This document shows positions 56,205 through 64,000 of a stretch of 64,000 nt of DNA, piece by piece (position 1 is the stretch's first letter; each line of letters begins with the position of its first letter). Below the pieces are notes generated by a model. That model worked only from the letters and a program-made list of their open reading frames with translations. It did not search any database and was not told the origin of the DNA. The position numbers were made by a program, and so were the translations under genes. Source of the stretch: Nostoc sp. LPT (GTDB lineage Bacteria; Cyanobacteriota; Cyanobacteriia; Cyanobacteriales; Nostocaceae); assembly GCF_017115165.1 (NCBI RefSeq), contig NZ_JABXKF010000023.1:1-64000 (forward strand). Direction: 5' to 3'.

Positions 56205-56297
56205 CGCTTGATTACTTATTAATCCCGGAGAACCCCACCTCGCCAAAGCTACGCTTTGTCTCCCCTCCCGAAAAGCGGGGAGGGGTTCTTTTATTAT
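56205..56297. repeat. Dispersed repeat, copy 1
   Basis: The segment GCTTGATTACTTATTAATCC, then CTCGCCAAAGCTACGCTTTG, recurs at 60083-60158 with small changes. It ends in the terminator-like hairpin of the GH57 gene. Confidence 0.75.
56262..56292 (+). terminator. GC-rich terminator-like hairpin after the GH57 gene
   Basis: CCCCTCCC and GGGAGGGG form an 8-bp stem with an 8-base loop, followed by TTCTTTTATT. It lies 80 bp after the stop codon. Confidence 0.75.
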
Positions 56298-56419
56298 ACC
56301 TGAGTCCGATATAAGAAAAAGTCTGAAAACTAGACATAGTAAGCGATTAAGCAACAGACGCTCATTTCACTGGATGTCAATAAGTCTAAATAAATGAGAA
56401 TATATGTGTTATGGCTGTT

Positions 56420-57067
56420 TCAACTGAATCTCTGGTAACTATTCATTTGGGTTGGATCAATCAATTTCAATACATCTGCTTGTGGCTGTTTCAACTGGAT
56501 CTCTGGTAGCCATTCATCCGGGTTGGTATATAGCAAATCTAAATTAGCTGAAATCTTCGCTAACTCCCAATCCCACCAAGATAGTTCTAGCAAACGTTCT
56601 ACGGTCTTAGGCTCAAAGCGATACCGAATTATCTTAGCTGGATTACCGACCACAATTGCATACGCAGGAACATCGGAAGTAACAACAGCCTGTGCGCCCA
56701 CAACTGCACCGTTGCCAATTTTCACCCCTGATAAAATCGTTGCCCCGTACCCAACCCAAACATCATGACCAATAATTGTTACCCCCTTAGAACTTGCATC
56801 GGTGTGACTTTCTTCAAAAGAAGTGTGTGCAGATAACCACTTGAAAGGAAATGTCGTTACTCTTGTCATAACATGGTTTCCTCCACCAAAAATGATCACA
56901 TCCCTGGCTAGGGAACAAAACTTTCCGATCTCAATCCGGTCTGTGGGGGTAAATATTCCCAAACTGATGCGCCGATCAAAATAGGTGTAATCTCCAACTT
57001 TGATACGCGGGTCTTGAATGTGAGCATTTAGCCAAATAGGAGGAGAAGCGTATTCAAGCATAGGCAT
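56420..57067 (-). CDS. Hexapeptide-repeat acetyltransferase (CatB/Vat type)
   Basis: The 215-residue protein is a left-handed beta-helix acyltransferase of the xenobiotic acetyltransferase group. The hexapeptide repeats are seen from about 25-150: [56 protein letters not shown] and VVGNPAKIIRYRF. The catalytic histidine region is LSAHTSFEESHTD. Members acetylate drugs or sugars with acetyl-CoA; the substrate here is unknown and resistance should not be assumed. ATG at 57067. A C-terminal tail contains the short motif EIQLKQPQAD. Confidence 0.9.
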   Translation of the reverse strand: MPMLEYASPPIWLNAHIQDPRIKVGDYTYFDRRISLGIFTPTDRIEIGKFCSLARDVIIFGGGNHVMTRVTTFPFKWLSAHTSFEESHTDASSKGVTIIGHDVWVGYGATILSGVKIGNGAVVGAQAVVTSDVPAYAIVVGNPAKIIRYRFEPKTVERLLELSWWDWELAKISANLDLLYTNPDEWLPEIQLKQPQADVLKLIDPTQMNSYQRFS

Positions 57068-57449
57068 AAAAAATATCTACACTTCAAAAGTCTAATCAAT
57101 TTGCTTCATTCATAATGGCATAGGGCTGAGATCCTTACAAGAGTGGAAATAGAGGCTCTTACTTGAGTTCGACGTAAAAAAAAGACTGAAAACTAGACAG
57201 GATAAATTTTATAGCAATACACAGCTTTCCATCTTAATGTCAATTAGTATCAAATTAAGTCAAAACTTCGTTCCCAGCTAGACACTGGAAACGAGGTCAA
57301 TTTTTGGATAAAAATTTCACACACACAGAGAAGGATAATTATCCCCTTTTCTTTTAACAGTGAATTTCAAGTTAGTGAAGTACACAACGATTCGTCTCAA
57401 GTTCAGGTAATGTAGCCTGTTTTACTCCTGAATTCTGCTGTAATTTCCT
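57068..57449. other. Gap with one small hairpin repeat
   Basis: About 380 bp with no supported gene. It holds the hairpin at 57269-57293 and a Nostoc-type repeat (AAAAGTCTGAAAACTAGACA) that occurs both near 56317 and, in related form, near 57182. Confidence 0.5.
57269..57293. repeat. Short dispersed hairpin repeat
   Basis: CGTTCCCAG and CTGGAAACG arms (one G-T wobble) around seven bases. It is a relative of the hairpin at 25456-25480. Confidence 0.65.
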
Positions 57450-57695
57450 TTACTTAAGATGAGAGCGATCGCAATGGTAGGGATAAAGCCATTCACACTT
57501 AAAGAGTCCACGTGTATGTTTCTCAAAAAATGTTCCTGCATGGCGTCCAGGTGATATGTCGATTCCAGCTTTGGTTTTAATCTCATATAACCAGGGAAAG
57601 GCTACTACTAAAATAGCTATGACTGTAAAGAGGTAGAAAATAGTAGTTTTAATGTTGGGAAATTTTCGAGAATTGCTATTGTGATTTTGAGGCAT
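57450..57695 (-). CDS. Small membrane protein, unknown
   Basis: An 81-residue frame with one hydrophobic helix (TTIFYLFTVIAILVVAFPWL, about 17-36) and a polar C-terminus with two cysteines (KCEWLYPYHCDRSH). It might be a small membrane-anchored protein. I do not recognise a family. It follows the HNH gene by about 40 bp on the same strand, so the two may be co-transcribed. Composition is plausible but unsupported by homology. Confidence 0.5.
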   Translation of the reverse strand: MPQNHNSNSRKFPNIKTTIFYLFTVIAILVVAFPWLYEIKTKAGIDISPGRHAGTFFEKHTRGLFKCEWLYPYHCDRSHLK

Positions 57696-57733
57696 AGAAA
57701 TGAGGAGAAACTAATAGCTCATACCATCCTAAC

Positions 57734-57979
57734 CTAAAGCTGAAAATATCGCCAAAAACGTGGATCGATATTATCTGTTTTCTGCTGATTGCAGGTAAAA
57801 CAGAGAGTTTGGAGATTGCTGATATCATTTTGACCCCCACGAGCCAGGGGAATGATATGGTCAATGCTGAGGTTAGTTTCTACATTAGTTTTACCGCAGC
57901 TTCGGCATTGATATTGGTCGCGTTGAAAAACATATTTTTTGACTTCCGGCGGGATACGAATGCGGGGAGTTTTGCTCAT
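57734..57979 (-). CDS. Small HNH endonuclease
   Basis: The 81-residue protein is almost entirely an HNH nuclease domain: VKKYVFQRDQYQCRSCGKTN, LSIDHIIPLARGGQNDISNL, and CFTCNQQKTD. The two C-x-x-C zinc pairs and the D-H-I-x-P catalytic strand are complete. Such short proteins act as homing-type or restriction-type DNases, or as part of a mobile element. It ends 38 bp before the small membrane gene and starts 7 bp after the stop of the Gfo/Idh gene, so it looks like the middle of a three-gene minus-strand unit. Confidence 0.9.
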   Translation of the reverse strand: MSKTPRIRIPPEVKKYVFQRDQYQCRSCGKTNVETNLSIDHIIPLARGGQNDISNLQTLCFTCNQQKTDNIDPRFWRYFQL

Positions 57980-57986
57980 CTGTTTT

Positions 57987-59084
57987 CTAGTTACTAAGAA
58001 ATCCTTCTAAACTGGGTACGTCTACCCAACTTGATTTTTGATGCGATTCATGAGATAAATCCATCAACAACTGAGAATAAATTCCTTCGCGTAGTGATGG
58101 TGTAATTTCCTGATTGCGGTCAATTCCTTGCACCCATTGGTCTACTACGCGGATAAATGCTGAAATGCGCCCATCAGCATAATTTTGGGGAAAAATTAAC
58201 CGATTCGGTATTTCTATTTCTGTTAGAGGTTTACCTGGCTGGGAACCCCAAACACGAAAACCATGTATATAATCTTTTTGATTTTCACTGCCCACAATTA
58301 ATGTACCGCGATCGCCATATACTTCTACCCAATGCGTTCTTGCTGCATGAACAACCGCACTGATAGAAAGTTGACAAGGTGTACCATTGGCCAATTCCAG
58401 AGTTAATATACAGTTGTCATCTGTATTCACTGCCTTAGATTCCCCACTAATAGGGTCAACTCGTGTAGGAATAGCAGTACTCAGATAGGCGTTTAATCTA
58501 CGCACTGGCCCGAATAACCAGTGAATATAATCGAAGGCGTGAGAACCCAAAGATCCCAATGCACCGCCTCCTTTATCTTTGTCAGAATACCAATTCCAAG
58601 GGCGTGAAGTATCAGCACGAGAAGAACCTAACCAATCAATTTTAATTAGGCGCAACTTACCTACATAGTTTTCTGACAATAATTCTGCAAACAATTGCCA
58701 TGCTGGTACAAAGCGAAATTCAAAGTCTACAGTTGCAATAACGCTTTTTGCTTTAGCTAACTGATAAAGTTCTTTCGCTTCAAATACATTTAAAGTTATC
58801 GGTTTTTCTAGTAATAAATGTTTTCTTGCTTGCAGTACAGTTTTTGCCATTTCATAGTGCAAAAAGGGCGGTGTCGAAATGCTGACGGCTTGCACTTCTG
58901 GTAATGCCACAATATCGGCAAGTGAGTCGGAAGCGTGATGAATATTATGGGATTCTGCTATGGCTTTGGCTTTATTTATATCTCGGTGATAAACAGCAAC
59001 TACCTCAGTACGAGGATGTGCTTGGAATCCTGGTATGTGGACTTTTTGACCAAATCCAGTGCCTGCGATCGCAACTCCAATCAT
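57987..59084 (-). CDS. Gfo/Idh/MocA-family oxidoreductase
   Basis: The 365-residue NAD(P)-dependent enzyme has an N-terminal Rossmann fold (VAIAGTGFGQKVHIPGFQAH) and the family lysine in LLLEKPITLN (about 94-103). The middle contains GGALGSLGSHAFDYIHWLFG, with the histidine expected in the substrate domain. Members oxidise sugars, inositol or biliverdin-like compounds; the substrate is unknown here. The HNH gene follows on the same strand 7 bp after its stop. ATG at 59084. Confidence 0.9.
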   Translation of the reverse strand: MIGVAIAGTGFGQKVHIPGFQAHPRTEVVAVYHRDINKAKAIAESHNIHHASDSLADIVALPEVQAVSISTPPFLHYEMAKTVLQARKHLLLEKPITLNVFEAKELYQLAKAKSVIATVDFEFRFVPAWQLFAELLSENYVGKLRLIKIDWLGSSRADTSRPWNWYSDKDKGGGALGSLGSHAFDYIHWLFGPVRRLNAYLSTAIPTRVDPISGESKAVNTDDNCILTLELANGTPCQLSISAVVHAARTHWVEVYGDRGTLIVGSENQKDYIHGFRVWGSQPGKPLTEIEIPNRLIFPQNYADGRISAFIRVVDQWVQGIDRNQEITPSLREGIYSQLLMDLSHESHQKSSWVDVPSLEGFLSN

Positions 59085-59266
59085 CTAATTTTTATCCTCA
59101 TATTTATGTAACTTATTTTTTGTTTAATATTATTTTGGAAATCATATCTAATATGTAGTTATATCAAGCTTTTTAGACAATTTTTTCCTCCTGCTTGGCG
59201 GTTGCTATCGATTTGATAACATCTAGTAAAGCGATTGTTCTTTTGAATCTAGTATACTATCAGATA

Positions 59267-59400
59267 TAGCAATCCTAAATCATTTGTAAAATATTTTTTT
59301 GTTGGCTGTTATTTGTCCTTTGTAATCACAAATGACTCTTGACAAATGACCAAGTACGACCATAACAGAAACTTTCACAATCTCAATTAGGATTGCTATA
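59267..59400. mobile_element. MITE-like element, copy 2 (134 bp, inverted)
   Basis: Ends TATAGCAATCCTAAAT and AATTAGGATTGCTATA are inverted. The inside matches the element at 32532-32675 in reverse complement (CATTTGT, TTTGTCCTTTGTAATCACAAATG). It ends 3 bp before the stop of the split DUF4870 gene. The open frame over it is chance. Confidence 0.85.
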
Positions 59401-59403
59401 GTC

Positions 59404-59871
59404 TTATCGTAAAACTCTAATTGTAAAGGGGTAACGATAATGCTCACCATTGTAAGCTTTAATAGCGGCAAAAGTCACTACAAAAGATTGTAGTACCAGT
59501 TTGAATAAAATTAATGATATAAGTATACTTAATAAAGTGTCTAAAGTATTTTTTAATTCATTAGTTGAACCATTAGTAGTCACTGCCAAACTAACGCTAG
59601 TTAATACTAAAAATAAAGATATTGTTATAACAATAAAAGTGTAATAAGTTAAAGACATTTAAAAATTTAATGATTCCTTACCTTGTAAATCAATCCAGGG
59701 ATATTGAGATTTTTTAAAGTGCCAAATTATCAGTGGAGGTAAAATATTTAAAGGTAAATATAAAGGAATGCCAAGAAATACCAAAAAAAACAATAATATC
59801 CATCCTACCAAAGCTGAGAAATGACACAACATTGCCCATATACGCATTTGTTGTTTAGGTTTTTCTTTCAT
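59404..59871 (-). pseudogene. DUF4870 membrane protein split by one stop codon
   Basis: Two adjacent minus-strand frames form one DUF4870 protein. The first (59871-59659) holds MRIWAMLCHFSALVGWILLF, PLIIWHFKKSQYPWIDLQGK and ESLNF. Then TAA (59661-59659) stands where relatives have CAA or CAG, and the second continues at once as MSLTYYTFIVITISLFLVLT through HYRYPFTIRV. No shift is needed. The likely cause is one C to T change giving a nonsense codon; the ATG right after the TAA could allow re-initiation as a two-part protein. Function of the family is unknown; about three membrane helices. Confidence 0.8.
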
Positions 59872-60458
59872 GGCTTTTTATGTTTAGGTGGATTTACAAT
59901 ATAATTCCCCATTGTAATTATCTATAAAAAAGCCAAACAAAAGTTTAAAATCTGAGTATTTCTCGGTCAGAATTTACGAGAAGAGGTTCTATTTCCCAGA
60001 CTATACTTTATCCTGGCAGTAGCACAACTTCTACGTCAAGTTGTTTTACAGCAGTTATAGCTATATCTTCGTTATATCATGTTTGCTTGATTACTTATTA
60101 AACCCGAATCAGCTCGCCAAAGCTAGGCTTTGTCTCCCCACACCTATGCTTTGGGGATGATCTGCGATCGCCAGTTGATACCGTGTCTGCTTAAAAACCG
60201 ATTGTTAAGATCGCAGAGATGCAGATAGGAGAGGTTTTTGGGCTTTCTGCTTCCCTGTTTTGGCACAAAGTTTCGCAGATAGCACTGCTAAAGATGGCGT
60301 TGGCGTAGCTTTTTAAGGTAAAACCTTTGAGAATTTCATCAACTTGGGCGATCGCAATCTGAAAACAGTCTGAAATTTGGTGTTGCTGAATCAAGGGATG
60401 ATTCTTGTAGGGTGGCCGACACGAGCGCCCTGAAATACAAGGTTATTTGCATCAACAT
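59872..60458. other. Gap with a dispersed repeat
   Basis: No supported gene. The second copy of the 56205 repeat lies at 60083-60158. A 67-codon minus-strand frame at 60191-60394 (start ATC/ATA-rich, no ribosome site) is not convincing. Confidence 0.45.
60083..60158. repeat. Dispersed repeat, copy 2
   Basis: GCTTGATTACTTATTAAACC and CTCGCCAAAGCTAGGCTTTG match 56205-56297. Confidence 0.75.
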
Positions 60459-60742
60459 TAGGCCTCTTGCAAAAGTCCCTAATACCCCTCCCCAAGGCAT
60501 CGGGAAGGCAAGGTGGTTTCATACAAGCAGAGAACTAAAACTGGGTTTCAAAGCCTTTCCCCCCGTGGGGGAGAGGAATGGAAGTGAGGGAAAAAGCCAT
60601 GCCACAAAACGAGAAATCAAGACTTATGTATTTTTCTTTTTTCCTATGAAACCACCCTGCCCCAAGGCATTGAGGAGGGGAGCGTTTGCTTTACTTAAAT
60701 ACGGGGTGGAGTTGTTTTTTTTTGATTTATGCAAGAGGTTTA
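60459..60742. mobile_element. MITE-like element with CCTCTTGCA ends (284 bp)
   Basis: Ends TAGGCCTCTTGCA and TGCAAGAGGTTTA are inverted repeats with 11 of 13 matches, related to the 33842-33965 ends. The inside carries the CAAAGCCTTTC and GGAGAGGAATGGAAGTGAGG block seen at 35688. The 21-bp array begins on its last base. It has no transposase. Confidence 0.75.
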
Positions 60743-60909
60743 TTGCAATATTCCTCATCAACATTGCAACGTTTTTCATCAACATTGAAATGTTCTTCAT
60801 TAAGATTTCAATGTTCTTCATCAACATTACAATATTCCTCATTAACATTGCAATATTCCTTATCAATATTGAAATATTCCTCATCAACATTGCAATATTC
60901 CTCATCAAC
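60742..60909. repeat. 21-bp tandem repeat array, 8 units
   Basis: Eight imperfect 21-bp units (consensus begins ATTGCAATATTCCTC) run to 60909. Frames on both strands stay open as seven-residue repeats (FLINIAI on plus, MLMRNIA on minus), a trivial effect of the unit length. The unit differs from the one at 1-126, but both contain CCTCA and both arrays stand 167-180 bp before paralogous genes. It is not CRISPR: no spacers. Confidence 0.95.
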
Positions 60910-61076
60910 ATTAAAGCAATTGCAAAGAAAAACAGGTAAAAACTGAAAATTAAGAGAAATTACTCAAATTGGTTTGGATTTTTTTAACAAATATAATTAT
61001 TCACTAATTTTACTGAACCAAAAAATAGCTTTAGTAAGGCAAAGTAGCTTTAGAAACCTCTCTAAGGAGTATATTG

Positions 61077-61472
61077 ATGTCTCGTAAAAAACGTACATCC
61101 CGTGTTCTCGAAAAAGCTGAGTTGAAATCCGCTGGACTAAAAGCAATTGATTCAAATATGAATTTTGGTGATGATTGCGATTTGCAAAACTTGAATCAAG
61201 CAATTGAGCAGCTAAGAACTATGCTTGATGCTTATAACACTGCTTTAACTGTAATTGATTCTTCCAAAACTAAAATTGATGCGATGGAAAAAACCCTAAG
61301 TAATCTTACAGACAAGATGGTAAGAGGGGTTGCTTTTAAATATGGCAGAGATAGCAGCGAATATGAAATGGCGGGTGGGGTTCGCGATAGCGAACGGATT
61401 CGCAAAAGCAGATTAAGCCGTTTCAAAGCTGCTGCTAAAGAAGTATCAGATGAAAATCCTAAAACTACCTAA
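61077..61472 (+). CDS. Small coiled-coil protein of unknown function, copy B
   Basis: The 131-residue protein is the paralogue of 307-678: basic N-terminus (SRKKRTSRVLEKAELKSAGL), central coiled-coil helix (LRTMLDAYNTALTVIDSSKT to LSNLTDKMVRGVAF), the KYGRDSSEYEMAGGVR block and a basic tail (RIRKSRLSRFKAAAKEV). The start is the ATG at 61077, with AAGGAG spaced seven bases before it. A 21-bp repeat array ends 167 bp upstream. I do not know the family name. The shared YG-DS-Y-AGG block looks like a functional site, not just a coil. Confidence 0.85.
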   Translation: MSRKKRTSRVLEKAELKSAGLKAIDSNMNFGDDCDLQNLNQAIEQLRTMLDAYNTALTVIDSSKTKIDAMEKTLSNLTDKMVRGVAFKYGRDSSEYEMAGGVRDSERIRKSRLSRFKAAAKEVSDENPKTT

Positions 61473-61835
61473 TACAGCCCAGATAAAAGTATAAGACAGA
61501 GCCAAAGCAATCTTCTTGCAAGGGTTGTAGGGAACGAACAAAGGCTACTTTGTTAATTAAATTTATTTTCTCATGTACTGCAATTGTTTATGGTAAAGCA
61601 TAACCTATTGCAATTTTTTATATATACTCAGACTTATTGATAAATAATAATTATATACAGCTACTATCATGCATTCTTATGCATATTAGATTGGGCATTT
61701 TGTAGTCTTATCTAATATTTTTTAATACTGAAAGTATTGCTGCATAGTATTTTCAACTATTTTGCTTGTCTAAATACTAATTAGAGTTTATAGTGATACG
61801 GTGTTTTCCGTTCCTTGTCTCGGCAGATTCATAAC
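61473..61835. other. Gap, nothing recognised
   Basis: About 360 bp, AT-rich, no gene. It must hold the promoter of the secreted protein gene. Confidence 0.4.
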
Positions 61836-62585
61836 ATGATTTATTCTGGCAAATTACAAAAGTATTTTGCGGGCATTTCTTTGTCTGTAATTTTAGTAGG
61901 TGATTTAGTTCTCACAGAAAAAACTGCTCCAGTTTTAGCCGAAACCATAAATACATCGATCGGTGAAGCTGTGACATTCAGTTGCAATGATAGTGAAGCA
62001 ACAATCAAAGCTAAAAATGGCCCCAAAGTAGTTAATGGAACAGCAAGAATTTACGTTGGCTATCAGCAGCTCTCAAATAACAAAAACCCTGTAACTATCC
62101 GCTTCAATAATGGGATAAAAGCATGGTGTCGTAATGATTACGAGACAACAAATGACGATGGTACAGGTTACGGATTGTATTGGAATGGAAGTGATGTCTT
62201 ATATGGCATTTACTCTTCCACAGGCACTCAGGCAGGTAATGATTTTCGTCGCTTTGCCAGTGGTCGGTGGTTGCCTAGCTATGGTAGTGGAGGCGGGCCA
62301 AAAGCCGCAGTTATAGCCCGGATTAATCCAGCTAATGGCCAGGTTTCTTATGCCACATTTTTATCAGGTAAAAAGCCAGATAATGGACAAACTAACTCTT
62401 TACTTGTCCAGTCTCTATCATGGAATGGCGCAAATTTGACTGTGAAAGCAATGTCATGGTGGAATCCCCGTAACACCTATACAAATTCCATGAATTGCTC
62501 TGGTTCATCACCTTATCAATATACAGCCGCATTTACAGGCGATTTAAGAACGATGACCTCAGTTTCAGCCAGTACTTGTAGGTAG
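61836..62585 (+). CDS. Secreted protein, unknown function
   Basis: The 249-residue protein has a signal peptide (YFAGISLSVILVGDLVLTEK, cleaved near AETI) and a mostly beta domain rich in Asn, Gly, Ser and Tyr, with cysteines in pairs (near residues 50, 96, 227 and 248) that could form disulfides. No family was recognised. ATG at 61836 is chosen over the TTG at 61815. It is probably periplasmic or extracellular. The context gives no hint of its job. Confidence 0.75.
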   Translation: MIYSGKLQKYFAGISLSVILVGDLVLTEKTAPVLAETINTSIGEAVTFSCNDSEATIKAKNGPKVVNGTARIYVGYQQLSNNKNPVTIRFNNGIKAWCRNDYETTNDDGTGYGLYWNGSDVLYGIYSSTGTQAGNDFRRFASGRWLPSYGSGGGPKAAVIARINPANGQVSYATFLSGKKPDNGQTNSLLVQSLSWNGANLTVKAMSWWNPRNTYTNSMNCSGSSPYQYTAAFTGDLRTMTSVSASTCR

Positions 62586-62642
62586 AGAAAAATTCAGCTA
62601 CCAAATTGAGGAAACATATTGTTTCCAGTTGTTTAAGAATTA

Positions 62643-62768
62643 AGGGACTTCCAACAAATAAATTATCCAATCTTGTGGGGTGGACATCTTGTCCGCCCAA
62701 GGCTTGGGGCGGGCGAGACGCCCACCCCACAAAAAGTAGTTGAGTATTTTTTTATTTGGAGTTCCCTA
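62643..62768. mobile_element. MITE-like element (126 bp) with a large GC-rich hairpin
   Basis: Near-inverted ends AGGGACTTCCAACAAATAAA and TTTATTTGGAGTTCCCT enclose GTGGGGTGGACATCTTGTCC and GGCGAGACGCCCACCCCAC, which pair as a stem. A common Nostoc repeat. No coding capacity. Confidence 0.8.
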
Positions 62769-63098
62769 ACAACAACCCTGGCGAATCGAATTCGCAACCT
62801 TAAATCCCCAACTTCTTGGGGAAGTTGGTTTTCTTGTTGTTCGCAAATGATTTAAAATTGGCTTTGTAAAAACGGCGATTCATCGCGTCTCTTGCCTTAA
62901 CCGAACAGCATTGGCATTGCTATAGCTAAGTAGGTAGGCGTAATTAAACATAAGATAAAACCTCACCCTCAATCCCTCTCCTTACTAAGGAGAGGGAAGC
63001 CGGAGGCAGGGTGAGTTGACCCACTTACTTAAAACATCATCTCTTTAGCAGCTAATTACCCAGAAATGATATGAGCTAATAGAAAATAAAGCTTTTTT
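62769..63098. other. Gap with small hairpin repeats
   Basis: No gene. Two hairpins are seen: CCCCAACTTCTTGGGG (62807-62822) and CCCTCTCCTTACTAAGGAGAGG (near 62974-62996). Confidence 0.5.
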
Positions 63099-63118
63099 AA
63101 ACCCGCCCGCGCGGGTTT
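63099..63118. terminator. Hairpin near the end of rca
   Basis: AAACCCG and CGGGTTT arms around six bases, about 48 bp past the rca stop codon on the minus strand. There is no good T run, so termination is uncertain. Confidence 0.5.
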
Positions 63119-63165
63119 AGTGTGTGTAGATACACTTTCTAACTCTCGGATTCTGCTGTATGCCC

Positions 63166-64000
63166 CTAATTGTTTCCATTTGGACGCTGAATAATTGTCT
63201 CCACCACCCGCCGCTTGGCTCTGGGATCGATACCTACTAAGCGCACATATTCACCGCTATATTCTGTCAAAGTTGACTCCAAATTTGAGATGGCGTCAGA
63301 CTCGGCATCAATGTGGCTATGAACACAAGTTTGCCAAGAACCTGTGCGGAAGCGGCGCTCATCTACGTGTTCAATACTAATTTTGTAACCTTGAGATAAT
63401 AATTCCCTAATTTGAGCTTGTGTATCTAGAGTCAAATGTGGACTGGATGCTTCCTGTTTTTGGAATTGATTAGTTTTTACTTGTTGGGTTGCACCATTTG
63501 ACGGCTGACTAATTGGTATTACAACAGCAGGTGGTGCAGATTGAGAATTTCTACCTCGATTGAGTCGATTGTAATCATCAACCAAATGGGAATTTTCCAC
63601 CCGTTTTTGTTCGCCAACTAGGAAATTACCAGACTCGATTAAGTGAGACAGCCTGAAATCTGGCTTTTGAAACTCTGGTGGCCCTTTGGCGCTGTTAACC
63701 ACACTCAAGGATATCTGCTCAAAACCTACTTTATGGATGTAGTTGCGGATTTGTTCGTCATAAATGCGCGCTCGCAAAGCGCTAAAAAAGTCAATGGACT
63801 GATTGACAAAAGTATCAACTAGCTGTTCAATTTCTTTCTGTGATAGTCCATCTGGTTCAAAAATCCCCTTGACAATTCCCACTTTGTCATCTCTATCTGG
63901 TTCCCAGTAGAATTTCTCCATCCGTCCATCCCGAATTAACGGTGCATAGAGGGTAGAAAAATCATTACCTGTGACAATAATCGGCACACGATGTAAAGGT
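63166..64000 (-). CDS. rca: Rubisco activase with a C-terminal small-subunit-like domain (3' part)
   Basis: Only the C-terminal part of the gene is in the window; the frame is open to the edge (64000) and the Walker motifs lie outside. The visible AAA+ half reads [40 protein letters not shown] and [20 protein letters not shown]. After a linker (about 140 residues into the visible part) a Rubisco small-subunit-like domain follows: [37 protein letters not shown], ending [11 protein letters not shown]. In cyanobacteria this tail ties the activase to Rubisco or carboxysome assembly. The stop is at 63166. Confidence 0.93.
   Translation of the reverse strand, partial: PLHRVPIIVTGNDFSTLYAPLIRDGRMEKFYWEPDRDDKVGIVKGIFEPDGLSQKEIEQLVDTFVNQSIDFFSALRARIYDEQIRNYIHKVGFEQISLSVVNSAKGPPEFQKPDFRLSHLIESGNFLVGEQKRVENSHLVDDYNRLNRGRNSQSAPPAVVIPISQPSNGATQQVKTNQFQKQEASSPHLTLDTQAQIRELLSQGYKISIEHVDERRFRTGSWQTCVHSHIDAESDAISNLESTLTEYSGEYVRLVGIDPRAKRRVVETIIQRPNGNN

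Noticed and set aside
60191-60394. 67-codon minus-strand frame
   Set aside because: No start signal and no recognised family; could be a decayed gene end but evidence is too thin.
60412-60939. 175-codon plus-strand frame with FLINIAI repeats, and the 95-codon minus-strand frame with MLMRNIA repeats (60624-60911)
   Set aside because: Both are open only because the 21-bp unit has no stops in these frames; the upstream part of the plus frame is a MITE. No ribosome binding site.

Overview
The window reads as chromosomal DNA of a filamentous, probably heterocyst-forming cyanobacterium of the Nostoc/Anabaena group. The signs are: many HIP1 octamers (GCGATCGC) inside genes; several families of 7-bp tandem repeats between genes; photosynthesis and plastid-type genes (petM, ycf39, ycf66, and a Rubisco activase carrying a small-subunit-like tail); a DevBCA-type exporter; and a SigG/SapG sigma/anti-sigma pair. 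No rRNA or tRNA gene, CRISPR array, prophage or intact insertion sequence was seen. The species is not determinable from the window alone.

Layout. 0-7 kb: a 21-bp repeat array and a small coiled-coil gene; a TetR-type regulator fused to a degenerate tyrosine-recombinase-like domain, divergent from a delta-9 desaturase with two palindromic operators between them; a Rpn-type nuclease, a tRNA-dihydrouridine synthase, a Uma2 nuclease and a decayed IS630 transposase. 7-16 kb: devBCA-like export operon, then an envelope cluster (M23 peptidase, a partly duplicated ComFB/CdgR c-di-GMP receptor gene, an L,D-transpeptidase, sigG and sapG). 16-24 kb: small genes around a nested inverted repeat, leuS, a DUF433/DUF5615 toxin-antitoxin pair whose toxin has no normal start codon, and a class V aminotransferase. 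24-34 kb: response regulators, nadK, ycf39, petM, pdxA, a small gene broken by a stop codon, and a rhodanese fused to LEA-like 11-residue repeats. 34-44 kb: RNase D-like exonuclease, two CAP-domain proteins, trpB, alaS, a diguanylate cyclase. 44-52 kb: a DUF262/HNH (GmrSD-like) gene behind tandem palindromes, ycf66, gnd, and a two-gene operon of a zinc-ribbon Ser/Thr kinase and a single-chain DarT-macrodomain protein. 52-64 kb: cax, a large GH57/DUF3536 protein, small genes, a split DUF4870 gene, several MITE-like elements, a second 21-bp array beside a second copy of the first small coiled-coil gene, a secreted protein and the 3' part of rca.

How the genes work together. Peptidoglycan enzymes, a c-di-GMP receptor and an envelope-stress sigma factor sit together at 11-16 kb, and a diguanylate cyclase with an intact inhibition site lies at 43 kb. 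The two best candidates for undescribed systems are (1) the Ser/Thr kinase translationally coupled to a fused DarT toxin plus macrodomain antitoxin (49.3-51.6 kb), and (2) two paralogous small coiled-coil genes, 60 kb apart, each preceded by a 21-bp tandem array ending about 170-180 bp upstream. All functional assignments rest on motifs and family memory; no database search was run.
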